The notes beneath the pieces are model-generated. The model saw only the letters and a list, made by a program, of their open reading frames with translations. It did not search any database and had not been told where the DNA came from. 64,000 nt of DNA from Galbula dea (Eukaryota; Chordata; Aves; Piciformes; Galbulidae), in NCBI GenBank assembly GCA_013399015.1, contig VWZX01000189.1, positions 248,001 to 312,000 on the forward strand, read 5' to 3'. The position numbers were made by a program, and so were the translations under genes. This document shows positions 11,674 through 24,466 of the stretch, piece by piece. Within the stretch, counting starts at the first letter, position 1, and the number at the start of each line of letters is the position of its first letter.

Positions 11674-11757
11674 TGGGGGGGTGTGTGTGTGTCCTTTTCC
11701 TTTTTTCCTTTTCCATTTTCCTTTCCCTTTCCCTTTTCCTTTTTCTCTTTCTTTTTG
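11674..11757 (+). repeat. G run, (GT)n and homopyrimidine tract with mirror symmetry
   Basis: A short run of G leads into alternating GT to 11692, then about 60 bases of almost pure C/T. Bases 11693-11714 form a perfect 22-base mirror repeat (CCTTTTCC, six T, CCTTTTCC). Apparent lysine/arginine-rich or phenylalanine/leucine-rich frames over it are by-products of the simple sequence. Confidence 0.9.
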
Positions 11758-14700
11758 ATTTTTTCTCATCAGGATCTCTCACTAAGGATGTGTGTAGAAA
11801 TTGGAAGGGTTTGTGGAACAGCAGAATGAACTCCTGTCCTTGCATTATAATTCCAGAACAAAACAAAATTGGTTAGACTGAGCCCAGTAATGGGCAGGAT
11901 AAAGAAGATTGATTTCCCATTATTGGACTCTAGCAATAAATACTAAGTAAGGCAGTGTGAAAGCAATATGTGGATAGTGTACCATATCCATTAGCATCAT
12001 CTGTTTTCTGGAGAGCAGTCATCTTAGAGACACTTCCTTCCACCTCATGAAAACAACAGTTTTAAGGCTTTATATTCAAAATGTAAAAATTAAGGTGGCA
12101 TAGGTATAATGAGGTGTAAAATTTCCACTGAATTGTCCTTAGTCCTGTAACTGTGTTATTAAAATACAAAGCAATTGATGATTTTAAACAAATACTTTAG
12201 CTGGTCTTAGATAGTTTTCTGGCACAGAAGACACCCAGTAACCTTGTAAAAAGTAATGACATTGCTATCTCAGCTTTTGTGGGATTTATAGTACTTGACA
12301 CAAATGTCTTCAAAAAGACTATTTTTTTTCACTGCTGGTAGTTTGCAAGTCACTGTATGGGCTGTTGAAAAGCTAAATAAAACCAAGCAATTGCTTTTTG
12401 AATACATGTTAGAAAGGATGAGACAGAGACATCCCATTTTATCAGAAAGCAGGAGTATATTATATTATTTATGATTGCTATCAAAATGTGAACTTGTAAA
12501 AAAGTTTGTCAGAAGCCTTTTTTTTTTGTTTTAATTCACAGCGTTAGTTCTAAGAGTTCAAACCAAAAGAGGTTTTTCTCTTGCAATTCAACCTGCAGAT
12601 CTTCCTGTTCCAAGATTCAGTGAGTGCCAGAAGTTTGGATCAACAAGTCAAGGGAGATCAATCAGCTGAGGTTGCTCAGCAGAGTCCCCAGCTCAGGAAG
12701 TCTCTGAGCTACAAATGGTTGAAGGCTAGGATAATATTTAAAGGAGGTTTCCTATTTACTTACCCTGTTCTTTTTTTAACACTTGCTGTCAGGGAACAGA
12801 TTTTGTTAGTGCTGGACAGAAATCACTTGCTTTGGTACAACTTTGGCCTGACCTCTAATGGCTCTTTCTTCAGTCTGTGTCCTTGTGTAGAGGATGTTTA
12901 ATTATGTGTCTAGCTTTTGAGATAACACTGATAGGCACCTTCTACTTCCTGTGAGGAAATGCTCAGTGCTTTCTGGGAATGGGGTATTTCTGTGTTTTGT
13001 TTTTGGTGGAAGCATCATTGCTGTTAGTTGATGTGAGGACTATTCTCTGGTAAGGTCAGAGGGACTGAAGGTTTTGTACTAGCCTAGGGAAAGTGATGCA
13101 AGACTAGCTGGGCACTCCCAATCCCACACCAAACCTAACATTAACCATGTTTTTTTAAAGACTATGCTAAAACACGCAGAAATTAATAGCTTAAAAAAGC
13201 ATATCATATATTCTGGATAAATATAAGTTGCTATATTGCCATCAGAAATGTTGCAGTGTTTACTATACACACAGTATAGGCTATGTGCTCCATGTATAGA
13301 TGGTGATACACTTACAATGCTGCACTAATCTGTGATAGATCAGCTCTAAAGATGACTTAGGGGGTGCCACACATGACAGAAAGAGGTGGTCATATTTATT
13401 AACCAGTAATATGGGATTCTCTGGACATTTAGACTGCCTCAGAAGACTTCCACAGCTTATTATGAACAAGCAAGTTTGGTTTAGGTTTGCTCTTGCAGAG
13501 CAGTGCTGACTAATGGGGTAGGAAGTAGCTCCTCTCACTAGTTTAACCACACTCACACTGGACTCTAAAATGTCCTGCTGGTTCTGTCTCTTCATCCACC
13601 ATGCAGCTTCATATCATTCCAGAGCCTCTCAGGGTGCATGCAAATGCAATTGCCTAAGTGCTAGTGGAGTTAAATGGGAGTACAAGCACCATAAGAGTGA
13701 AGAAGGTGATACTTCGGTTGGCTACTGAAGCTCATCTGATACTTTGGGTTTCAGATCATCAACAGGATTGTATAGCCTGATTTCCAGATGATTTAGTGAT
13801 CAAGAAAGTCCTTCAAGACTTCCATTCTGTGGTCATAGGATCACCTTACCCCATGCTTAAGCGTGACAGGCAGGGTGTTCATTCTGCCCTGGTTGCCCTG
13901 AGGTAGCATCCTACGCTCTGAACACTGACATCATGGAAAGGCTGCAGCCAGCTCAGCAGAGGAACAGTGCTGAATACGGCTCAATCTCACTTAAGCACCT
14001 TCCTTATCAACCTGGCCAGTGTTATTTCTTCCAGCTGGAGCCAGTCAGGATGCTTCAGGCATTAAAAAACAACTATAACAATCAGGAGAAAGCCAGAATC
14101 CAGAACTTGCTATAAGTAAGTTGCACCAGATAAAGCAAGAAAACTTCGGCTTTACTCAGAATGTGTAACCTGCTGTCTTCTTGTTGGCTTTTCTCTTGTC
14201 TCCACCACTGCTTATTTTTAGTGGTGGAGCACCTCCTCAAAGGCAATTCCCAACAAACCTTTAGGCCAGCGGAGCCATGTATGGTTTTTAATCAAAGCTT
14301 AGAAGAAGGAAGAATTCAGCCCTGCAGCCTCTTCAACACTGTGATGACAGCAAGTCAACTGCAGAGGATAGCCCGCCTACCTCAGGCCCTGGTAATCCTG
14401 CCTGGGAATCACCATTTTCTGTCTGTCTTCAAACCCCTTATGTCCTTTCCCTTACAGAAAATGCTGAGGGAAAAGAAGTTTGTCCTCTGGTGCAGTGCCT
14501 TGGTGTTGCCAGGACACGAGTCTATGCAAACAAACGTTAAGCTTTTTAGGGCTAAGCAGTCATTATCCAGCTTTGACAGCTGACTGGCTGACTTGCTGCC
14601 AGGGGGCTGGGGCAAGGCTGGCGACTTCTAAGCCTGACAAGTGACAAGAACATGCAGTGGGGATAAGGCTACTGATTAGCACACTTCTGGGAACAGGAAA

Positions 14701-17700
14701 ACAAGCAAAATGGGGCTCACTGAGGTGTGGGCACAACAGAGGTTTATTCATCTGGAAGCCGTCTGGACTTCTGGGTGCAACCTTCATATTGTGAATGCTG
14801 GAACTGTTCAGCCTTTCCAGAGGAGTTTCTCCCAGATCCAGTGTGCCAAAAGTATTTCCTTTGTTCATGTTTCTCCCCTGCAGGGGCTTCATATGTAGAG
14901 ATTTGTTCTTCAGGAGCTCTGTCTTTGGTTAGTGGAATTTCTTTCTGAGGAACTATGGTTACAGTCCTGTCCAACCTGGTTCTCTTCTGTCCTCTTCCCA
15001 GGCTCTGAAAAGAAAACTTCAGTCTTTTTTTGCTTCTTTCTCCTGGTTCTTTGAATCCAAATGGCTAATTAAACCTACAAGATAACAGGAAAAAACCCCA
15101 AACAGTTGCAGTGAAGCAGAAAACCAAACTAACATTGGTTTTCCCTTGGAGATAATAAACTAAGGATGCAGCTGAACTGCAGTGTCACAGCTGAAGTTAA
15201 GGAAGTTTTAAATGATATTTGAAGCTTCAGTTGGCTCATTGCTCTTCTTGAACAACAGGAACCTTGACAGAGTGGAGTTCTATGGAGCAAGATAATTAAG
15301 AATTAAATTATGAACCAAAAAGTGCTGTTCAAACTGTACCTTAATCTTCCCAGCACACATGTGCTTTTCCTTATACACTGCAGGAAAACATTCCTGAGAC
15401 AGACACAAATTACAGAAGCAAGTAAATCTGGGTAGAAGTAAACATGTGAGAAGAATGCCAGGCTAAAAGGGGGTCTCTTCAAAGGTGGGATATCAAGAGG
15501 AATGTGGCTCCCTTCCCCAAAAGCAGATTTACAGATGTCTTCCCTCTTCAATTAATCTAAAATATTCCTTCTTTTATGCTGTGAAAAACTGGGACCTCTT
15601 AAGCAGGAACTTGAGTTTGTAGTGGTGTGAGCAGAGAGAAATGTCTGTGCTCCTCAGTGATGCCAGCTCCAGGCTCTACACAAGCAGGCAACCCCCGTGG
15701 GGGCATCTTTCCTACCTTTAGTTAGCTACAGGGCAGAGCTCTACAGCCACCCATGTATCCTGTATAAACAGAGGAGAATAATCATCATTGTAAGGGGTGA
15801 TTGGTTTTATTTTAGATGTCTGCTATAGGACAACATGGCTTAAACCCTGGGAATGGCTCTTTCTCTCTGCTGAATGTAGTAGGAATTTAAGATGGTGACT
15901 GGCACAGAAATCCTTGTTTGATGGAGTAAATCCATCACGGGCTGCTGAGCTTCACAGGCACATGGCTGCTTGCAAGGTGACAGCATGATAACCTGCTGAA
16001 ATGTACTGAGTTACTGGGTGTTGTTGGATAAGTCATAACTTGAAGTGGTCTATTTGGAGGTGTGTGTGGAAATACCAACACTGTGGTGAACTCCATATGG
16101 CAGCTGATGTTTTCAGTTGGTTGTCATCAGAGCAAATGGCTTTCACTCACGTTTAATTCTTCTTTTACTCTGATTTGTACAAAGAATGAGAAAAGTCTGT
16201 TCTCTGGCTCCATCAGGAAAAGCTGAACACAGGCTTTGAGTATTTATGTTTTATGTGACATCAAAAATAACAAGAAAAAATAAAAGAAGAAAAGACCATT
16301 GATATTATTTGTTTCAATATGTCCTAGGTTAGTTAAAAGGCAAATTGTTTTCTGAATCCTTAAACCAGAAGCTGCAATTATTGGTATCTATTCTTGTTAC
16401 TGACTAGCTCTCTCTTCTGGTCATGTTAATGACAATTCCTGTTCCTACTTTATAGCAGTTCCTGACTGTCTGCATTTTCCTGGGATTTCAAACCAGTTTT
16501 TCTTAGAGATAAAAAATGTCCACATGATCACTTCATTTGCTGGTCTCTGTCCCTCCAATCCCCTCAGCAAATGTCTTTGAAACTTCTTGGCCTTTTTAAA
16601 ACCAAATGAAACAGAAGGCTGGAGGTTTCCCAAACAATTCTGCTCCTACCAGATTTGTGGAGACTGACAGCTAGATAGGGGAGAGAGTGGAACAAGAGCC
16701 ATGCTGGTGGCCAAACTAGCAGACCCAGGGCATGAGACATTGCTTCTGCCCCCACATGCATTTTCTTAGGTCCTTGGAGGAGCCCAAGGGGGCCTGGGGG
16801 GATTTGGATTCCTGTAGGATAAGTACATGGGTGCAGCTGAAAAGAGGGAACCCAAACCAAGCAGTCTGATTTACTTGTTCATTGTCTCAGTCACCAAGTG
16901 ATCTGCCTGTCTGCCTGGTGTTTGGTTTGGGTTTTTTTTTCCTCCTTCCCTGGTTTGTTTCTCTTTGCTTTACCCTCTTTGAATCAACTGATAAGAGCTT
17001 TTTAAAGTTGGCCAAATATGCAAAGAGACTGAAAACAGAGTCCATTTGACCTGGGTTCACTTCCTCAGAAGCAGCTTTTCAGGCCATTTCTAAGAAAAAT
17101 ATGGAAAATTGCAGGAAAAGTGATCTACAGTCTCAGAGTTTTAATCTGAACTCCTTCAACTCAGAAGCAGGGCTACTATTTCTGTGCACATAATGGCACA
17201 CACTTTGTGTACACTACAATTACTGTTACAAGTAGAAGCCTCAGGAGGGACTGTGGCCTCTGGGAGCTTGGTGTTTTACAAGTGAATGTGTACAAGAGAC
17301 AGAATGAAATGCAAACCAAAAGAAACAAACATTTAACGAAGATTAGAGGTGGCCAAGAACTTTTCTGCCTCAGCAAAAGTGCTTCATTTTCATCACAGAA
17401 TGCTAATTATATGAAATGAAAACTCCTTTTGCATAGATGACTCTGCTTCAGCTACTTTTTTCCTATTTTATGAGGTAGGAAGAAGTCCCAGGCTTTGTCT
17501 GTCCTGTGCAGAAACCTGTTGCTGTCTGGAGAAGCACCAGGTACAGTCACACATCTGTACCTGTACCCATGGTAAAACCCTCTCTGAAATGTCAGATATT
17601 GGGTGCTGAAGCTCTTATGGTCAGTCCTGACCTCCTGCATGGACGTCCTGCTCCTGGAGCCATCCATTTGAGCCTGCTGATAGGAGCTGCCCCTGGCAAA

Positions 17701-19718
17701 GCAGGGGGTGAGCTACCCACAGCTCCTCAAACAGCCACATCAGCATCTCTGCTCTGGGGCTTGGGCTGTAACTCAAACTAGGATCTCACTCAGAGTTAGC
17801 ATCTCAAAGGTTTTACTCAATTATTGATGCTCAAGTGTGTAAATCATTGCAGTAATTCCTGCAGTAAAGAGGCCTACAGGAAGAATGGTGCTGTATGGAA
17901 TTCCTGCCAGAGACAGTGGTACTTATACTCTATAAATCCTCTTTCCATATATCATTGTATATGTTCCAGATATGCTGTGATGTGGCTTTTCCACCCAGAG
18001 CTGCAGGAAAAGGAGATGAGAAGCTGTACCTCAGCAGCAGCTCTGCTCAAAGGCGTTTTGCTGTGAGGTGTTCCTGCAGGCTGAACTGTTCTCTGGCTCC
18101 TGGGAAAGCTCCCTCTGAAGCTGCTGAACACCACTTTTTAGAGAGGTACTCTCCATTCCCTTTGGAAACAGCCTGTATTAGAATCAGGGGGCTTGTCTGT
18201 AACCTCTCTCACTCTCTGTGTGTAACTCACACACAGGAGTATCTGGGTTGTCTTTAACACAGGAGCAGAAGGCGGGGGGGAAGAGCCTGTTAAAGACACA
18301 TCTAAAGGAAAAACAAAATCCAGATATGGCAGAGATATTGCCATTTCCCCTATAAAATCCTATTCTCTTCAGGTATGTTTTAATTACCTACTGCTCCTCC
18401 TAAATACACTGTATATATGTTTGTATATACATACAAGTCTATATAAGCATACTGTGGTTTAAATAACATAATAAGAGACTGCATGTTCTAAAACCTGACT
18501 CACAGCTTCACTGAGCACTCCTGAAGTTTAAGGGAATCCTGTATCCAACCAAACTGAAAATGGAAAGACAACAAATACAGCAAAGTACTATTACTGCTCT
18601 TTGATTCCCACTGTGGCCAAGAAGCTGAGACTGGCATATCTGGATCCAGCAATGGAGACATTCTCAAAAGCGAGGAAATGCCAGGAAACAATTACCCAAG
18701 GCAACCTGAATTTTTCCCCTTTGTACAGACATGTCTTTAGCTATGGGTTCCCTGCTTACTTTTACTCCAGAGGGTTTCTGCCTTAATCTGCACAAAGATG
18801 AAGAGTGCTGACTGTTCAAGGGCTGCTCCTCAGCAGTTTGCTTCATCCTGCTTTAGACTTCAGCCTTTGGCCTGGTTTACTGGCACCGACACCAGAGGAG
18901 AGTTGCCCAAAGCTCCCTCTGGAGCCTGCAGAGACATTAGCACTTCCTCAGGGGTTTCCAGTTCGGTGTAAAATCTGAGTTGCTTTCTGGAAGTGTTTCT
19001 TTCTCTCCTTTCTGCAGCAGGGAGCCTGAGGTGAATCAGTGTCTGTATCATGCACTTTAAGTGCATATTTATTTAGATCCAATCAAGCTGGTCCATAAGC
19101 CTTGGTCACAACACCTTCTCCTGCTTCTCTTCTCAAAGCAATGCTTAATTTCCCTCTGATTTGCCATGATACCTGTTAATTCTGTCTCTGAATGCTTCAC
19201 AAGTTACAATTTTTTTTCAAGATCCTCTAAAATGAGGCAATACCACAACTCCACTTTGTCTGTGGAGAGCTGAGACCCTGAGTACACTGAGCATCCTTTA
19301 AAAAAATCTGCTAATTTTGGTTTTGGCATGCTTGATATTCTATAGGGATTAGGAGGGAACTCTCATTACCTTTGGCTATAACTCTGTGGATATAAATGAT
19401 CTCCAGATCAGCTCACAGCATTCAGAACAAGCCTAGAAAAATGCACTTTCTGAGTCCCCAGTATTTTCCCCTCCAAAGCCTGCCTAGCAGCAAGGCACAG
19501 TCACAGACCACACTGCAATTCGGGACACTCCTGTCAGCCCCATGCTGGCAGCCTCAGTGTGTGGGAAGGTGTGAGCAGCAGCTGCATCAGCCAGCCCTGA
19601 GTATTCCCACCTCATGGGAGGACCTCGGTCAGGGACCAAATCATATGAAAGAACAGACGAGTTAAATGAGGGTAAAACCACTTTTGAGTATTTCTAATAT
19701 TACCTAGGCTTGGCAAAG

Positions 19719-19968
19719 AATCCTAGAACCACCAGAGTTGGAAGGGACCTTCAAAATCATCTAGTTCCAACCCCCCTGCCTGCCAGGGACACCTCCCACT
19801 ACATCAGGTTGCCCACAGCCCCAGGCAGCCTGGCTTTCAAAGCTTCCAGGGATGGAGCTGCCACAGCCTCTCTGGGCAACCTGTGCCAGTGTCTCCCCAC
19901 CCTCACAGTGAAGAACTTCCTCCTCATATCCAATCTAAATCTCTCCTCCTCTAGTTTGCATCCATTCT
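19719..19968 (-). mobile_element. CR1 LINE 3' fragment, minus orientation
   Basis: Reverse complement of a CR1 3' end: gttggaagggacct, a tagttccaaccccc block, cttccagggatgg, ctctctgggcaacctgtgcc, ccctcacagtgaagaa. This is the classic subfamily with GTTGGAAGGGACC, distinct from the younger group at 41-61 kb. It is 5'-truncated. Confidence 0.9.
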
Positions 19969-22900
19969 CAAAGTGGAGAACGCTCTACACTGAAATGTGC
20001 CCTTGTAATTCATAAAAATCCTGGGATGAAAACGGCCTTTTTAGGCTTTGGAAACTAGGATGAGCTGCTTTTTATGCTCTATTTATCTGGTGCGTGTTCC
20101 ATTCCCCTTCTAGATGGCGCCAGTGTCTCACTCCTGAGGAGACTCCCTTCTCTTCCCGAGTTTCGTTTCGGTGACCGCCTGGGTAAAGCACTGAGCCAGG
20201 TATTTGTTCAGACCCAGCTTTGCTTCCCTTTCTGCTAACTTTTACCAGCTCCTATTGTTTTTCACACAGTCTTGACTCTATTATACAGGTTGCTTTCTGC
20301 AGACGTTCACTTTTGTAGTATTTCTTTTACACCTCTTGTGCTTTATTACTGTTATACAGAACATGCCAATCTCCATGAAATATGAAAGAAGATGAATGAT
20401 ATTACTCTAATTTTCCTGTCCTCCTGAGCCCTCAGGAGAGCAGCTCCGTAGTAACAGAGGTCCTCTAAGAGGATTCTCTAAAGTAACACAGTTTGTGTGT
20501 ACAGAAGATACCGCTGGTGCTGCTTAGCTCACCTCTCTGCAAAGAAGGTCTTGTGGTGTCCTTTTACGTGTAGCTGGTGCAGTTCAGTTTGCCTTCTGCA
20601 TGCCACTGTAGTTCTAACACTCTTTGCCACCTGATGTGAGTCAGTCCTTCCTGCAGCAGGGATGTCTCTGGTTTCAAAGAAGAAATTCCTTTTGTCACTC
20701 TCCAGCTGTTTCAAGAGGAGCTGATGGCTTTTAATTTTGGAAGCAGCATGGAAAGACCAAAGAAAAAGCAGCTGTTAGCTGAAAAGAGCAATTATTTTTT
20801 GTTTTTATCACAAGGGTGATGTTGCTTTGTAAAGTCTGGATCAACTTTCCTACAGTCTACCCACCCTGGCTACCAGGCTTTTATATTCTATTGCTCTAGT
20901 CAGAAAAAGCCACATCTATCACAAAGTTTTCTACAGCAAATGTCACCCAAAAACCCCAGTATCTTCAATGGAACTGGGATTTTCTGACCTTCCAAGTGGG
21001 AAAACTGACAGAAGAAGGAGTGGTTTGCAGCATACTTGGAGATTAACCACAGGTGCTAGCACTTTTCTTCAGGATCTCATTCCCCTCTGGCAACCTTGAA
21101 CCAAAACCATCTGCCTCAGACTCAGTGTTTTGATACTGAGATTGGTTTCAGCTGCAAGCTGCTGCCTGGGTGGTGCAGGGAGGAGGTAGCATTGCTGTAG
21201 CAGGTGTCTGTACCCTGGACATGATGTTTTTCTGCCCAATTTCTAGGACAGGTGTTGGTCTGTGCCTTCAATACCTCAGTGCCAGAGCCTTGGTACCTCC
21301 GAGGGTCTGTTATTTGCAGTCCTGCAGCCTGCCTTTTACTCACAGCTCTGCAACCTCTCACCATGTTTCAGAGCTTCTAAAGCAGTGGGTTTCCCTTTTT
21401 TGGCCTCATGCTCTTGTTCTTTTTTCTTGCTTTTTCATCCTGACTTTGCAGCTGCAAACCCAGATATTGTTATGATGACTTTTCCCAGCAAACAGCTGCC
21501 ACTGACATGAGAGCGACACCTATTTCCCCTCTTTCTTACCTCTCATTTTTTAGGTTTCTGGTTTACATTATGGAAAACCAAAATATAGTTTGTAGATAAA
21601 AGTCATTTAAATCCTGAATAACTACTATCCAGTAATATAGAGGCACCAAATGCTTGCACCTAATGGGGTTACTCCATCAGTAGTAAAAGCCTGATGAACG
21701 ACAACATGCAGCAGGGTGTCCAAGTGGGTCCCAAAAAAGCTTGTGTGGTTCCAGGGAAATCACACAATCATGACTGCTGCTCTTGCTGCACTGGATAGGA
21801 GACCCAGAGGAGATGCTGACTTGGGTTCCCACCACTGCTCTTCCTGACTGGTCACTCAGAGAGTTTTTAGTTTCTCCCCTCTCTCTCAGGGGATTGTTTT
21901 TTGTCTTCCTAAAGTAACTTTCAGCACTGGAGTGGATGCAAGCCATGAGCTGCAGACCCTGCAAAGAGAGCTGCATCTGCACCTCTCTGAACATCCTTTG
22001 TGCAGCATGGGGAAGTCTTCTGCCATCCTGAAGTAATACTCTGACCTTCCTACAAGAAGCCAACATGCTTCAATCCTATGACATATCAAGACTGCCTGGT
22101 CTCTCTTATCATATGTAGAGATTCCATATGTATGATGTAGAGAGGTAATACATGTGTATGTAAAACAAACTTTGAGTTCAAACTGAAAATGGCTTCCTTG
22201 GGGGATTTGATTCCTGAAGCTACTTCAGGAAACAAAAGGAACTGTTTCAATCCAGATGTCTGCAAGGTGTCATACAAACCACTCTACAGGTAACAACTAG
22301 CCTTCTTCCTTTAACAGGAACTGGCAGGGACTTTAGCAAACATATAAATGTACATACAAATGGAGATCAAAGAGTGCTTACACCCAGAGCTTACAGAATT
22401 CAATAGATTACTGGAAAGGGTAAACAACCCTTAATCAAACAGCAAATTACAAAATCCTGTGACAAATAGGCACCCAAAGAACTCATTAAAAGAGAGCAAG
22501 AACCAACCTGCCTGAGGTTCTGTTCTCCCTATTCAAATAAGGTCACTTTGCAAGCAGAGAGATACCTCTTGGAGAAGTAATTCCAAGTCAACTTTTAGGC
22601 ATTTTTAGTATTTTATAAGACAATCATTCCTTTTCCCAAGCACAAGGGAGAGGTCTGACCTTTTCCAAGACAAACTGAAGCTTCACTATGAACAGGTCTG
22701 TCTAGCAGAAGCTTTGCCATCCTGTGGCTTGCATCACATGATGTGTGTTAGGAAGAGCTATTAAAGCCAGCTACAAGAAGGGGAAGGAGGTTTGTGGCTA
22801 ATAAATGACCCAGTTTGAGGTAAGGTATTTATGTGGGCACCCTGGCTGCATGTGCGGACTATCTGGCTCTATTTATGCTGGTACCATACTCTGGCAGCAC

Positions 22901-24339
22901 CCCAGACCAAGATCTGCACTATCTCTGCTGCCCCAGTGCTGTCTCACATTGGGATGACTTTGCTCCCTCCTGCTGCTGGCAAGGACAGGCTTTCCTGAGC
23001 AGGACACACCTGGCACATCTGGCCTTGCTCAAATCTTGCCCCACCCTGACAGGGCATCTTCTGCCTCAGTGCTGCTTTGGTGCCAAGCAACTCATATTTC
23101 CCTCAGAACAGGTATGTGCCTGAGGAGATCTTACACTTGAGCAGCTGCTGTTCACAGCCTCTCCTGGCTTGAACGTGAGTCTTCAGCCTCCTACCTCTTG
23201 GCAGGGGCAGCCCAGATAGACAGGCCTTGGGAGCATTGCAGCACATAGTCAGATGTAGAGGACACAGTGAGGTAGAAAAGCCAAACAAGGGCAGACTTCA
23301 CAAGAAACCCTGATTTTGCCCTGATGATTTCCTCTGGAGTGTGGGTTGGGTGTAGAGGTGTCCAGCTTCTCCTTCTGAGACAGGGGAAAACTGGCAACAG
23401 GCTCATCAGTGCCTCCTGAAAGGCATCTCTGGGATCTTCTAGAGCACAGGGATAAGGAGGCTCTGACACCAACTCCTAGTAGCTCTGCGTATTTGAGATG
23501 TGAGATGAGCAGTAAACAACAGTAGCATTTACAGCAGAAAAACCCTCATTCCACAGATGTTATTGGAGAAATCCCTACTGGGAAATCTGGAAATTCCTAG
23601 GAAAAACAAGTGTCTGTGGAACAACTATTTTAAGAACTAGAGGCCACAGCTGTAAGAGTGAAAGAATAGATGTTCAGAGATGTTTTCAGACACCAGAAAC
23701 GTTCCCAGGTGCTCTACAGTGTTAAATGGTTACAACAACCTGGTACTGGGAGTGCCAACCTGTGCTTTCCCAATTTCCATGGATGGTCTGGAGGTTGCCA
23801 GGGTCATTGCAATAAGTCATTTGGAAAAGGCAAGAGGGTCAGAAACATCGAAGGGGTCAGAGTTTTTCAGTGCAGACCTGGGCCATTCAGTTCAGCATGG
23901 GAGAATGGTTCAGCACACCTATAACTGGTAGAGGGGTGGCTGTGGGAATTGCAATAGGTCTGGGAAATGAGCTGAAGGATAGGAATGACTACAAATTATT
24001 ACAGCAGACTCAGCTTCTCTGGTAATTCAAAGATTTAGGACAAGAGTTGAAGCATGATCTAGTTGGTAAACATCAGATTTCTGACTACATAAAAAAAAAA
24101 AAAGAGTTTATGAGAAAACAGAGAGATCTGAATTGAGGGAAAGGCTCCTTGGCCACAAAACCAATTCAGGGTGGCTCCTGAAGCAGGGAGAAGATAATGA
24201 AAAATACACTAACAATTGCTTACTAAACAAAGGCACCAACACTAAGTGTAAGGAAGTGCCCACTCCTGTCTTGTGTGCAAATATCCTGCCAAGGAGTAGA
24301 TTTCAAAGAGATTTTACAAAACCACTGCTACTTTGGCAG
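19969..24339. other. Intergenic sequence
   Basis: No coding exon or repeat was recognised. A small CG-bearing patch at about 20092-20200 stands out and is described under findings. Confidence 0.55.
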
Positions 24340-24466
24340 GGCACAGAAATGGCCTCAAGTTGCAGCAGGGGAGGTTCAGGTTGGATATTAGGAAGAGTTT
24401 CTTCCCCCAGAGGGTTCTCAGGCATTGGCCCAGGCTGCCCAGGGAGGTGGTGGTGAAACTGCCATT
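24340..24466 (+). mobile_element. CR1 LINE internal 3' fragment
   Basis: It carries aatggcctcaagttgcagca, ggttggatattaggaagag, cccccagagggttctcagg and ggcccaggctgcccaggg in the order seen in the longer copies at 41.7 and 49.4 kb. Both ends are truncated; the usual 3' tail is missing. Confidence 0.88.

Larger units (their letters stand above)
9236..19718. other. Intergenic sequence right of RCBTB2
   Basis: About 10.5 kb without a recognisable coding exon. It holds a CR1 tail (10413-10477), a polypyrimidine mirror repeat (11674-11757) and otherwise unique-looking sequence. Open frames here are short and show no known domain. Confidence 0.6.

Noticed and set aside
11594..11876. Lysine/arginine-rich and phenylalanine/leucine-rich open frames
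   Set aside because: They translate the homopyrimidine tract in either direction; low-complexity artefact.
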